Part shown: piece after piece, positions 48,915 through 56,672 of the stretch
How positions within the stretch are numbered: position 1 is the first letter of the stretch
Layout of the letters: each line of letters opens with the position of its first letter
From: Solirubrobacter deserti
Lineage (GTDB): Bacteria > Actinomycetota > Thermoleophilia > Solirubrobacterales > Solirubrobacteraceae
Length of the DNA: 64,000 nt
NCBI RefSeq assembly: GCF_003344625.1
Contig: NZ_QPKJ02000005.1
Location: forward strand, 496,001 to 560,000
Direction: 5' to 3'
Notes under the pieces: model-generated
Databases searched by the model: none
Seen by the model: the letters and a program-made list of their open reading frames with translations, nothing else
Told to the model about the DNA's origin: nothing
Program-made: the position numbers and the translations under genes

Positions 48915-49447
48915 CGGGCCTGCGCGACGAGATCGTCGCGCACGCCGGCTGCGGCTACGAGCCGTGCGAGACGGCCACGCGGACCGTCCCCGGCGAGGGC
49001 AACCCCGAGGCCGCCGTCGTGTTCGTGGGCGAGGCACCCGGCGCGACCGAGGACGAGCTCGGGCGCCCGTTCGTGGGTCGCGCCGGCAAGCTGCTCGACG
49101 AGCTGCTCGCGGAGGCGGGGTTGCAGCGTTCCGACGTGTGGATCACGAACGTGGTCAAGGCGCGCCCGCCCAAGAACCGCGACCCCAAGGCGCCGGAGAT
49201 CGCGCACTGGATGCCCGTGCTCGAGCGCGAGATCGAGCTCATCCGGCCGCGCTTCATCGTCCCGCTCGGCCGCCACGCGCTCAAACACTTCGCGCCCGCG
49301 GCGAAGATCGGCGAGGTGCACGGCACGCTGGTCAACGGGCGGCTCTTCCCGCTCTACCACCCGGCCGCGGCGATGTACAACCAGACGCTGAAGTCGACGC
49401 TGTTCGACGACGCGCGCGCCCTCGGCGCGCTGCTGGCTCAACCGTAG
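48884..49447 (+). CDS. Uracil-DNA glycosylase superfamily protein (family-4-like) without a full Fe-S cysteine set
   Basis: About 187 residues from TTG 48884, which overlaps the LuxR gene by 31 bp. There is no other ATG, GTG or TTG before the conserved part; CTG 48920 would be the alternative. Family-4 motifs are clear: VFVGEAPGATEDELGRPFVG, TNVVKARPPKNRDP, and YHPAAAMYN. Family 4 enzymes bind a 4Fe-4S cluster through four Cys. Here only the first pair remains (CGYEPC), while the KCRPP and following Cys positions are Ala and His/Trp. It probably removes uracil from DNA but without a normal cluster. Confidence 0.85.
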   Translation: MGRPAPAGGLAGLRDEIVAHAGCGYEPCETATRTVPGEGNPEAAVVFVGEAPGATEDELGRPFVGRAGKLLDELLAEAGLQRSDVWITNVVKARPPKNRDPKAPEIAHWMPVLEREIELIRPRFIVPLGRHALKHFAPAAKIGEVHGTLVNGRLFPLYHPAAAMYNQTLKSTLFDDARALGALLAQP

Positions 49448-49779
49448 AGCTTCAGGAACGACAGCTTGTCCCAGTAGCCGCGCTGGAACGCGATCAGGCC
49501 GTCGCGGACGGTGAAGAAGCCGCAGCCGCGCAGCCCGAGCGGGTCGCGCCACTCGAGGATCGCGACGTCGCCGGCCTCGTGGATGACCTCGGGGATGCAG
49601 ACCATCTCGGCGGCCGCGAACTCGCGCTCGAACATCGCGTGGATCGCCGCCCGGCCCTCGACCGGGTCCTCGGCGACCTGGTGGTTGACGGCGTCCTCGC
49701 GGTAGAGGGCGGCGAGCCCGTCGGCGTCGCCGGCGTTGAACAACTCGAGCCAGCGCTCGACGACCGCCTTCGGCGTCAT
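49438..49779 (-). CDS. SnoaL-like (NTF2-fold) protein
   Basis: A 113-residue SnoaL/NTF2-like domain: VVERWLELFNAGDADGLAAL, YREDAVNHQVAEDPVEGRAA, and FTVRDGLIAFQRGYWDKLSF are the usual helix and sheet pattern, with Asp and His in the pocket. Such proteins are ketosteroid-isomerase-like hydrolases, isomerases or binding proteins, and function cannot be set. Its ATG overlaps the stop of the HAD phosphatase gene (ATGA) and its end overlaps the glycosylase gene by 10 bp. Confidence 0.82.
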   Translation of the reverse strand: MTPKAVVERWLELFNAGDADGLAALYREDAVNHQVAEDPVEGRAAIHAMFEREFAAAEMVCIPEVIHEAGDVAILEWRDPLGLRGCGFFTVRDGLIAFQRGYWDKLSFLKLYG

Positions 49780-50441
49780 CACACGCCGAGCTCGTCCAGA
49801 GACGCGTGGAGCTCGGCCGCGTCGCGGTAGACGCGGAAGGCGCCCGCGCCGAGCAGCTCGTCCGCGCCGTAGCCACCGGAGAGCAGGCCGATGCTGAGCA
49901 TCCGCGCCCGGCGCGCGGCCAGAAGGTCCCAGACGGCGTCGCCGACCACGTAGCACTCCTCGGCGTCGGCCTCCAGGCGCCGTGCGCACTCGAGGAACAG
50001 GTCCGGCTCCGGCTTGGCCCGCGCGACGTCGCCACGCTCGACGACGACCGTCGCGTCCGGGATGCCGAGCGCCTCCAGCGAGGCGTCGATGCTCGGCCGC
50101 CGGCCCGAGGTGGCGATCCCGTGCACGATCTCGCGCTCGCGCAGCTCCGCCAGCAGGTCCTTGGCGCCTGGCAGCGGGCGGCGCTCCTCCAGCGGAAGCA
50201 GCTCGCGGAAGATGCGGTCGTGGGTGACCTGCAGCTGCTCGGCCTCCTCGTCGGTGAGCTCGTGGCCGATCTCCCGGCCGACCGCGCGGGTGAAGAGCCC
50301 GCCGCTCATCCCGATCTTGCGGTGGATGCGCCAGCCGTCGACGGCCATCCCGTTCTCGTGCAGCGCCTTCTGCCACGCAAACACGTGGGCGTAGACGGTG
50401 TCGACGAGCGTGCCGTCGAGGTCGAAGATCAGGGCCGGCAT
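49779..50441 (-). CDS. HAD-family phosphatase (phosphoglycolate-phosphatase-like)
   Basis: A 220-residue HAD hydrolase: nucleophile Asp in LIFDLDGTLVDT (residues 4-15), motif II Ser in IATSGRRP, motif III Lys in RAKPEPDLFLE, motif IV YVVGDAVWDLLAARRA. The helical cap (YAHVFAWQKALHENGMAVDG to FTRAVGREIG) is the subclass C1 type. Likely substrates are phosphoglycolate or a sugar phosphate. Coupled to the SnoaL-like gene by ATGA. Confidence 0.9.
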   Translation of the reverse strand: MPALIFDLDGTLVDTVYAHVFAWQKALHENGMAVDGWRIHRKIGMSGGLFTRAVGREIGHELTDEEAEQLQVTHDRIFRELLPLEERRPLPGAKDLLAELREREIVHGIATSGRRPSIDASLEALGIPDATVVVERGDVARAKPEPDLFLECARRLEADAEECYVVGDAVWDLLAARRARMLSIGLLSGGYGADELLGAGAFRVYRDAAELHASLDELGV

Positions 50442-50453
50442 CGGCGACTGACG

Positions 50454-51557
50454 TTAGAGGTTCGAGCCGGCCGTCCGCAGGGAGGTGCCGCGCTCACGCC
50501 GGTGCAGGCCGAAGCGCGCGGGCAACGGCTCGCCGCCGTCCCAGGCGGCGATCACGCGCTCGGCCAGCGCCGGGCCGTGCTTGAAGCCGTGGCCGGAGCC
50601 GCCCCCGACGAGCCAGACGCCGTCGTGCTCGGCGGCCAGGAACTCGGAGTCGGCGGTGAGCTCGTAGCGGCACGTCCTGGTGCCCTTCAGCGGCGCGGCG
50701 GCGAGCGCGGGGAAGCGCTCGGCGACGTATCCGCGCATCAGCGCCTCCGTCTGCGGCGTCGCGTCCGGCAGCGGCGCGTCGGGGTCCAGCGGCGGGCCTT
50801 CCTCGTCCCAGGCGCACTTGACGCCCAGGTCGTGCAGGTCGCCGGTGCCGTAGACGGCGCGGTCGTAGTCGATCCAGGCCGGCGCGCGCTCCCAGCCCGG
50901 CCCGCCGTCGTAGAAGAACAGCTGCTGGAGCGTGACGCGCAGTTGCACGACCGCCGGGAAGAGCGTGGCGAGCCAACCGCCGCAGCTCCACACGACGCGG
51001 TCGGCCTCGTAGACGTCGCCCTCGAGGACGACGCGGTCGCCGTCGGGCGCCGCGCGGCCGTGGACGATGCGCGCGCCGCGCTCCGTCGCCGCCTGGGCGA
51101 GCGCGCGGACGGCGTGGGCCGCGCGCAGCACGCCCGCCTCCGGCTCGTGCAGCACCCAGGTCAGGTCGGCGCCGTTCAAGGACGGGAACCGGCGCGCGGC
51201 GTCGGCGACGTCCTGGCGTTCGGCGGGGATGTCCAGGGCGTGCAGGGTCTGTGCCGACGCGGCCTCCCAGCCGTCGTCGCGGTGCGCGAACCACGAGACG
51301 CCGCACTCGGTCAGCAGGTCGGTGCCCGTCTCGGCTTCGAGCTCGCGCCACAGCGTGCGCGCACGGCGCGCCATCGCCGCGTAGTCCGCGTCCGGGCCGT
51401 GGGCGCAGCGGATCAGCCGCGTCTCGCCGCCGGAGGTCGCGCGCGGGTCGCCCGGCTCGAACTGGTCGATCAGCACGACGTCGTCCCCGCCGCCCGCCAG
51501 ATGCCAGGCCAGCGACGCTCCGAAGGTCCCCGCGCCGACGATCACCACCCTGGCCAC
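50454..51557 (-). CDS. Monomeric sarcosine oxidase/N-methyltryptophan oxidase-type FAD enzyme
   Basis: A 367-residue DAO-family flavoprotein. The FAD site is RVVIVGAGTFGASLAWHLAG followed by VVLIDQFEPG. RTCRYELTADSEF has the Cys that binds FAD covalently in monomeric sarcosine oxidase and MTOX, and GGGSGHGFKHGPALAE is the final FAD contact. It oxidises a secondary N-methylated amine, giving formaldehyde and H2O2. GTG 51557 (VARVVIVG) is the start. It is divergent from an M14 peptidase gene, 25 bp away. Confidence 0.9.
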   Translation of the reverse strand: MARVVIVGAGTFGASLAWHLAGGGDDVVLIDQFEPGDPRATSGGETRLIRCAHGPDADYAAMARRARTLWRELEAETGTDLLTECGVSWFAHRDDGWEAASAQTLHALDIPAERQDVADAARRFPSLNGADLTWVLHEPEAGVLRAAHAVRALAQAATERGARIVHGRAAPDGDRVVLEGDVYEADRVVWSCGGWLATLFPAVVQLRVTLQQLFFYDGGPGWERAPAWIDYDRAVYGTGDLHDLGVKCAWDEEGPPLDPDAPLPDATPQTEALMRGYVAERFPALAAAPLKGTRTCRYELTADSEFLAAEHDGVWLVGGGSGHGFKHGPALAERVIAAWDGGEPLPARFGLHRRERGTSLRTAGSNL

Positions 51558-51582
51558 GGCCGCAGACGGTACAAAGAACGGC

Positions 51583-52227
51583 GTGCTCGCCGCTGCGCTC
51601 GCGACGTTGGTGATCGGCCACTCGGCCGAAGGCCGGGAGATCCGCGCCACGCGCGTGGGGGACGAGGACGCGCCCGTGAAGGTGCTCGTGGTCGGCGACG
51701 TGCACGGCAACGAGCCGGCCGGGGAGGCGATCGTCACGGCGCTCCGGCGCGAGCGCGTGGCCGGCGTGCAGTTCTGGCTGGTCCGCACCGGCAACCCGGA
51801 CGGGCGCGCCGCGAACACGCGCCAGAACGCCCGCGGCGTCGACCTCAACCGCAACTTCCCGTACCGCTGGGCACCCGGCGCGCGCGGCACCTACTACCCC
51901 GGGCCGAAGGCGGGCTCGGAGCCGGAGACCAAGGCGCTGATGCGGCTGGTCCGGCGCGTGCGCCCGCAGCTCGGCGTCTACTACCACCAGCACATGGGGA
52001 TCACCGTGCGGGCGCGCGGGGTGGACGCGGGGGTCCAGCGCGACTACGCGCGCCGCACCGGCCTTCCCTTGAAGTCGCTGCCGAACTACCACGGCACGGC
52101 GATCGGCTGGCAGAACCACCTGATCAAGGACGGGACGGCGTTCGTCGTCGAGCTGCGGGCCGGCCCGGCGCCGCTGCAGCGCCATGTGGACGCGGTGATC
52201 GCCGCAGCGAGGAGCTACGTCGAATGA
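51583..52227 (+). CDS. Small M14-family zinc carboxypeptidase (MpaA-like)
   Basis: A 214-residue M14 peptidase. The zinc site is HGNEPAG (HxxE) plus His in VYYHQHMG; substrate-binding RTGNPDGRAANTRQNARGVD and LNRNFP follow the family, and the general-base Glu is in TAFVVELRAG. It resembles murein-tripeptide amidase MpaA more than digestive carboxypeptidases. There is no signal peptide, only a short hydrophobic start (GTG 51583, MLAAALATLVIGHS). Its end overlaps the next gene by ATGA. A role in peptidoglycan peptide recycling is inference. Confidence 0.87.
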   Translation: MLAAALATLVIGHSAEGREIRATRVGDEDAPVKVLVVGDVHGNEPAGEAIVTALRRERVAGVQFWLVRTGNPDGRAANTRQNARGVDLNRNFPYRWAPGARGTYYPGPKAGSEPETKALMRLVRRVRPQLGVYYHQHMGITVRARGVDAGVQRDYARRTGLPLKSLPNYHGTAIGWQNHLIKDGTAFVVELRAGPAPLQRHVDAVIAAARSYVE

Positions 52228-52775
52228 GGATCGTGCTGGTGCGCCACGGCGAGACCGAGTGGAGCGCGTCGGGCAAGCACACGTCGACCACCGACGTCCC
52301 GCTCACCCAGCGCGGACGGGAGGCGGCGGTGGGCGTGCGCGACCGGCTCGCGGGCCGCGAGTTCGCGCTCGTGCTCGCCTCGCCCCGCCAGCGCGCGCAG
52401 GACACGGCGCGGCTCGCGGGCTTCGAGCCCGAGACCGAGGACGGCCTCGTCGAGATCGCCTACGGCGACTACGAGGGGCTGACCACGAAGGAGATCCGCG
52501 TCGACCGGCCGGGCTGGACGCTGTGGGCGGACGGCTCACCGGGCGGCGAGACGCTGGCGGACGCCGGCGCGCGGGCGGACCGCGTGCTGGCGCGCGCCCG
52601 CGAGGCGGGCGGCGACGTCGCGCTGTTCGCCCACGGCCACATCCTGCGCGTGTTCGGCGCCCGCTGGATCGGCTTGCCGCCGGGACACGGCGGGTCGCTC
52701 AAGCTCGACACCGCCGCGATCTGCGAGCTCGGCTACGAGCGCGAGACGCCCGTCCTGCTGCGTTGGAACGCCTGA
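52224..52775 (+). CDS. Histidine phosphatase (phosphoglycerate-mutase-like)
   Basis: A 183-residue branch-1 histidine phosphatase. The catalytic RHGETEWSASG (His8) is at the N-terminus, SPRQRAQDTARLAGF and the acid-base Glu in LVEIAYGDYEG follow, with second His in VALFAHGHILRVF. It dephosphorylates a small metabolite (substrate not evident), unlike cofactor-dependent mutases, which are longer. Its ATG overlaps the peptidase stop. Confidence 0.92.
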   Translation: MRIVLVRHGETEWSASGKHTSTTDVPLTQRGREAAVGVRDRLAGREFALVLASPRQRAQDTARLAGFEPETEDGLVEIAYGDYEGLTTKEIRVDRPGWTLWADGSPGGETLADAGARADRVLARAREAGGDVALFAHGHILRVFGARWIGLPPGHGGSLKLDTAAICELGYERETPVLLRWNA

Positions 52776-52817
52776 AACCACAGCGTTTCCACAAGAACGG
52801 GGTTGAAGCTGGTGGCC

Positions 52818-53216
52818 ATGAAGAACTGGATCGTCGCCGCCATCGTCGCCGTCGCCGGAGCCGGACTGGTCGCCACGGCCACCGCCGCCCCGTCCAAGGA
52901 GAAGAAGGCCGGCGCCTTCAACCAGGTGCTCGCGAACAAGCTCGGTGAGCAGCTGGACAAACCCGCCGAGGACGTGCAGGCGGCGCTCAAAGCGTCCCGC
53001 AAGGACGTCAAGGCGGCCGAGAAGGGGAACAAGCGGGAGGTGTGGACGAACACGGTCGCCGCGGCGCTGAAGGTCGAGCCCAAGCAGCTCAGCGACGCGG
53101 TGCGTGCGCTCGTCAAGCAGCGCCTCGACGCGCTGGTCCAGGACGGATGGCTCACGGCCGAGCAGGCCGCCAAGCGCGAGGACAAGCTCTGGGTTCCGTT
53201 CCTGCGCGTCCGCTGA
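52818..53216 (+). CDS. Small exported helical protein, function unknown
   Basis: A 132-residue protein with a Sec signal (MKNWIVAAIVAVAGAGLVAT, cleavage after AA). The mature part is charged and helical, with repeated units VLANKLGEQLDKPAEDVQAA and VAAALKVEPKQLSDAVRALV that look like two copies of a helix-turn-helix-like pair. It ends with the stop shared by the response regulator start. ATG 52818 fits the signal peptide better than TTG 52803 or GTG 52812. Possibly sensed or controlled by the two-component pair that follows. Confidence 0.7.
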   Translation: MKNWIVAAIVAVAGAGLVATATAAPSKEKKAGAFNQVLANKLGEQLDKPAEDVQAALKASRKDVKAAEKGNKREVWTNTVAAALKVEPKQLSDAVRALVKQRLDALVQDGWLTAEQAAKREDKLWVPFLRVR

Positions 53217-53869
53217 TCCTCGTCGTCGACGACGAGCCGGCGATTCGAACGGCCCTCGAGCGCGCGTTACGCCTCGAGGGCTTCGCCGTGCGCACGGCCG
53301 CGGACGGCGCCGGCGCGCTGGCCGCGGCCATGGATGAGCCGCCGGCGGCGATCGTGCTCGACGTCGTCCTGCCCGACCTCGACGGGCGCGAGGTGGCGAC
53401 CCGGCTGCGCGCCCGGGGGTTGGACACGCCGATCTGCATCCTGAGCGCGCGCGACGAGGTCGCCGACCGGGTCGCCGGCCTGCAGGCGGGCGCGGACGAC
53501 TATCTGGTCAAGCCGTTCGCGATGGAGGAGCTGGTCGCGCGCCTGCACGCGCTGCTGCGCCGCGGCGCGCCGGCCGCGACCGGCGACGTGCTCGTGGCGG
53601 CTGACGTGCGCCTGGACCCGGCGCGCCGGATCGCGGCCCGTGGCGGCGTCGAGCTCGACCTCACCCGGCGTGAGTTCGACCTGCTCGAGGCGTTCCTGCG
53701 CCACCCGGGGATGGTCCTCACGCGCACGCAACTGCTCGAGCAGGTGTGGGGGTATGACTGGGAGGCCGACGGCAACGTGGTCGACGTCTTCGTCGGCTAC
53801 CTGCGCCGCAAGCTCGGCGAGCCGCGCGTGATCCACACGGTCCGCGGCGTGGGGTTCGTGCTGCGGTGA
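53213..53869 (+). CDS. OmpR-family response regulator (probable CTG start)
   Basis: A 218-residue OmpR/PhoB-type regulator: VVDDEPAIRTAL, acceptor Asp in IVLDVVLPDLDG, Thr/Ser in ILSARDE, Lys in YLVKPFAMEEL; then a winged helix with LDLTRREFDLLEAFLRHPG and YLRRKLGEPRVIHTVRGVGF. No ATG, GTG or TTG lies near the conserved start; in-frame ATG 53146 would add 22 unlikely residues. CTG 53213 overlaps the upstream TGA as CTGA, just as TTGA and GTGA overlaps occur elsewhere. I take it as the start. Confidence 0.88.
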   Translation: MILVVDDEPAIRTALERALRLEGFAVRTAADGAGALAAAMDEPPAAIVLDVVLPDLDGREVATRLRARGLDTPICILSARDEVADRVAGLQAGADDYLVKPFAMEELVARLHALLRRGAPAATGDVLVAADVRLDPARRIAARGGVELDLTRREFDLLEAFLRHPGMVLTRTQLLEQVWGYDWEADGNVVDVFVGYLRRKLGEPRVIHTVRGVGFVLR

Positions 53870-55086
53870 AGTCGCTCGCGGGGCGCGTCGCGCTGCTGGT
53901 GACGATCACGGCGGCCGTCGTGTTCGTCGTGGTCGGCGTGCTGCTGATGGCGGAGGTCGGCCGGCGCGAGCGCGCGACGTTCGACCGCGAGCTGCGCGCG
54001 ACCGTGAACCGAATGGTCGTGCCCGCGCGCCGCGACCGCACCGGGCAGCTCGACCGGCTCGCGGGCGACGCCTCCGTGCGGCTGCTGACGCAGGGCCGGG
54101 TGAGCTACGACAACGGCCGCGCGCCGGAGCTTCCGGTGCCGCGCACCGGCCTGCGGACGCTCACCGCCGCGGACGGCTCCCGCTGGCGCGTGCTGCGCCG
54201 CGGGCGGTTGATCGTCGCGCGGCCGCTGCAGGTCGTCGAGGACCGCATCGACGACCTGCAGAACACGATCGCGCTCGCCGCGCTGCTCGGCTTGGTGGTG
54301 ACGGCGATCGCGGTGCGGCTGGTGGCAGCGCGCTCGCTGCGGCCGCTCTCGTCGCTGCGCGAGCAGGCGGCGGGCATCACGACGACGCGCGCGCGGGTGG
54401 ACGAGTCCGGCCCGGCCGAGGTCGGCGAGGTCGCGCACGCGCTCAACGCGATGCTCGCCCGGCTGGAGGAGTCGGTCGCCGCGACCGAGCGGTTCACGGC
54501 GGACGCCGGCCACGAGCTGCGCACCCCGCTGACGAGCGTGCGGGCGAACCTGGCCGCGCTCAGACATGGCCCGGACGACAAGGTCCTCGCGGAGCTCGAG
54601 CGCGACGTCGCGCGGCTCGCGGCGCTGCTCGACGGGCTGCAGGCGCTCGCTCGCGGCGACGCCGGTGCGGTCGCGCGCGAGCCCGTCGATGTCGGGGATG
54701 TCGCCGACGCCGCGCTCGCCGACGCCCGCCGGCGCCACCCGGAGGTGGACTTCGCGTTCGGCGAGGCGCACGAGCTGACGGTCACCGGCGACGCGACGGG
54801 CATCCGCGCGATCCTCGACAACCTGCTCGAAAATGCGGCGCGGCACGGCGCCAGCACCGTGCGGATCGAGCTCGGCGCGCATCACATCGCGGTCGACGAC
54901 GACGGCCCCGGCATCCCACCCGACCGGCGCGAGCGCGTCTTCGAGCGCTTCGTGCACGCCGGCGCGGGCGGCTCCGGGCTCGGCCTCGCGATCGTCGCTC
55001 AGCAGGCGCAACTGCACGGCGGGGAGGCCCGGATCGAGGACTCGCCGCTCGGCGGCGCGCGGGTTCTCGTCACAATGCGCGCGTGA
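53866..55086 (+). CDS. Sensor histidine kinase, OmpR-partner type
   Basis: A 406-residue membrane kinase: two helices (ALLVTITAAVVFVVVGVLLM and TIALAALLGLVVTAIAVRLV) flank an outer domain of about 100 residues; HAMP, then HisKA with His in TADAGHELRTPLTSVRANL, and HATPase with NLLENAARHG, DDDGPGIPPD and GSGLGLAIVAQQ. It starts at GTG overlapping the regulator stop (GTGA). The downstream Rrf2 gene is coupled the same way. Signal unknown. Confidence 0.92.
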   Translation: MKSLAGRVALLVTITAAVVFVVVGVLLMAEVGRRERATFDRELRATVNRMVVPARRDRTGQLDRLAGDASVRLLTQGRVSYDNGRAPELPVPRTGLRTLTAADGSRWRVLRRGRLIVARPLQVVEDRIDDLQNTIALAALLGLVVTAIAVRLVAARSLRPLSSLREQAAGITTTRARVDESGPAEVGEVAHALNAMLARLEESVAATERFTADAGHELRTPLTSVRANLAALRHGPDDKVLAELERDVARLAALLDGLQALARGDAGAVAREPVDVGDVADAALADARRRHPEVDFAFGEAHELTVTGDATGIRAILDNLLENAARHGASTVRIELGAHHIAVDDDGPGIPPDRRERVFERFVHAGAGGSGLGLAIVAQQAQLHGGEARIEDSPLGGARVLVTMRA

Positions 55087-55544
55087 AGGTCTCCGCCAAG
55101 GCCGATTACGCGGTCCGCGCCGCCGCCGAACTCGCCGCCGCCCAGAACACCGGCTCGCTCGTGCGCGCCGAGACGATCGCGACCGCTCAGGGCATCCCGC
55201 AGCGCTTCCTCGAGAACATCCTGTCCGACCTGCGGCACGCCGGGCTGGTGCAGAGCCAGCGCGGCGCGGAGGGCGGGCACCGGCTCAACAAGCCCGCGGA
55301 CGAGATCAGCGTCGCCGACATCATCCGCGCCGTCGACGGCCCGCTCGCGGCCGTGCGCGGGGAGCGCCCCGAGTCCGTCACCTACCAGGGCCCGGCCGAA
55401 CCGCTGCAGCGCGTGTGGATCGCGCTGCGCAAGAACCTGCGCGACGTCGTCGAGCACGTCAGCCTCGCCGATCTCGCCGCCGGCGCGCTCCCCGACAACG
55501 TCAACGCGCTCGCTGACGACCCTGAGGCTTGGACCACAAGATAG
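55083..55544 (+). CDS. Rrf2-family transcriptional regulator without cysteines
   Basis: A 153-residue Rrf2 regulator: KADYAVRAAAELAAA, helix-turn-helix TAQGIPQRFLENILSDLRHA, wing RGAEGGHRLNKPADEISVAD, then a long dimerisation helix. IscR, NsrR and RsrR bind Fe-S clusters through Cys; none is present here, so this member is not a cluster sensor and resembles the CymR/YwnA-type group. It starts at GTG 55083 inside the kinase stop (GTGA). Possible targets are itself and the operon starting at 55602. Confidence 0.9.
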   Translation: MKVSAKADYAVRAAAELAAAQNTGSLVRAETIATAQGIPQRFLENILSDLRHAGLVQSQRGAEGGHRLNKPADEISVADIIRAVDGPLAAVRGERPESVTYQGPAEPLQRVWIALRKNLRDVVEHVSLADLAAGALPDNVNALADDPEAWTTR

Positions 55545-55601
55545 ACTGGCGCGCTAAACCTGATCGGCTTTCTCGCCTTTTTCTCGGAGGTCCCAACCGC
55601 A

Positions 55602-56672
55602 ATGCGTAAATCCCTCGTCGCGCTCGCCGCGGTGCTCATGCTCGCCGGCTGCGGCGACAACACGTCGTCGACGGCGTCCGACGAGGGCACGGCCACGCCG
55701 GCCGCCACCGAGCAGGCCGCCCAGCTGCCCGAGAAGTTCCAGGCGGGCGTGGAGGTCGCGCTCGTGCGCCAGCTCGCGTCGGGCGACTTCTTCCAGCAGT
55801 GGCTGCTGGGCGCCGAGGAGCAGGCGAAGGCGCTCAACATCGACCTGCGCATCTCCGACGCGCGCAACAACAACGACCAGCACGCGACCGACCTGCAGCG
55901 CGCGATCGACTCCAAGCCGGACGCGATCATCGTCGACCACGGCCTCGCGACCACCGTCAACCCGCTGATCGACGACGCCGTCAAAGCCGGCATCCCGGTC
56001 GTCGTGTTCGACGTCGAGAACGACAACCCCGAGGTCGTCGAGATCCAGCAGTCCGACGAGGAAGCGGGCACGCGCATCGGCGAGGAGCTCGTCAAGGGCA
56101 TCGGCGGCGAGGGCGAGGTCGGCTACGTGTACGTGCCGGGCTTCGCGCCGCTGGACCGCCGCAACCGCGGCTGGGACGAGGTCAAGAAGGCGAACTCCGC
56201 CATCAAGGAGGTCGCCCAGTTCGGCGAGGTCTCCGATTCCACGGCCAACGACACGCAGGAGCAGGCGAACGCGGTCATCACCGCCAACCCGGAGCTCAAG
56301 GCCGTACTCGCGCCCTACGACGAGTTCGCCAAGGGCGTCGTGAACGCGCTCGAGGCCGCCAACAAGACCGACGTGAAGGTCTACGGCGCCGACATCTCCA
56401 CACCGGACATCGGCGTGATGACCAAGGAGGGCAGCCCGTGGGTGGCGACGATCGCCACCGACCCGGCCAACGTCGGCCGCGTCGCGGTGCGCGCCGCCGC
56501 GCTCAAGCTCAACGGCGACCCGATCGACACCGACGTGCTCGTCCCGCCGTCGCTGATCACACAGGACTTCCTCAGGGAGAACTCGGTCAAGACGCTCGAG
56601 GATCTGCGCGCCAAGCTGCCCGAGCTCAACACGCAGGACACGGCCACGGCCGACTGGATTCCCAAGTCCTAG
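55602..56672 (+). CDS. Sugar ABC transporter substrate-binding lipoprotein
   Basis: A 356-residue periplasmic-type binding protein of the ribose/RbsB group. The lipobox is MLAGCG with lipid Cys at about residue 17; a Thr/Ala linker follows. IVDHGLATTVNPLIDDAVKA and AGIPVVVFDVE lie in the first lobe, and VLAPYDEFAKGVVNALEAA in the second. GGAGG at 55586-55590 lies eleven bases before ATG 55602. It delivers a sugar to the ATPase and permease encoded next. The mtnK and mtnA genes downstream make methylthioribose or a similar 5-substituted ribose the likely ligand. Confidence 0.9.
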   Translation: MRKSLVALAAVLMLAGCGDNTSSTASDEGTATPAATEQAAQLPEKFQAGVEVALVRQLASGDFFQQWLLGAEEQAKALNIDLRISDARNNNDQHATDLQRAIDSKPDAIIVDHGLATTVNPLIDDAVKAGIPVVVFDVENDNPEVVEIQQSDEEAGTRIGEELVKGIGGEGEVGYVYVPGFAPLDRRNRGWDEVKKANSAIKEVAQFGEVSDSTANDTQEQANAVITANPELKAVLAPYDEFAKGVVNALEAANKTDVKVYGADISTPDIGVMTKEGSPWVATIATDPANVGRVAVRAAALKLNGDPIDTDVLVPPSLITQDFLRENSVKTLEDLRAKLPELNTQDTATADWIPKS

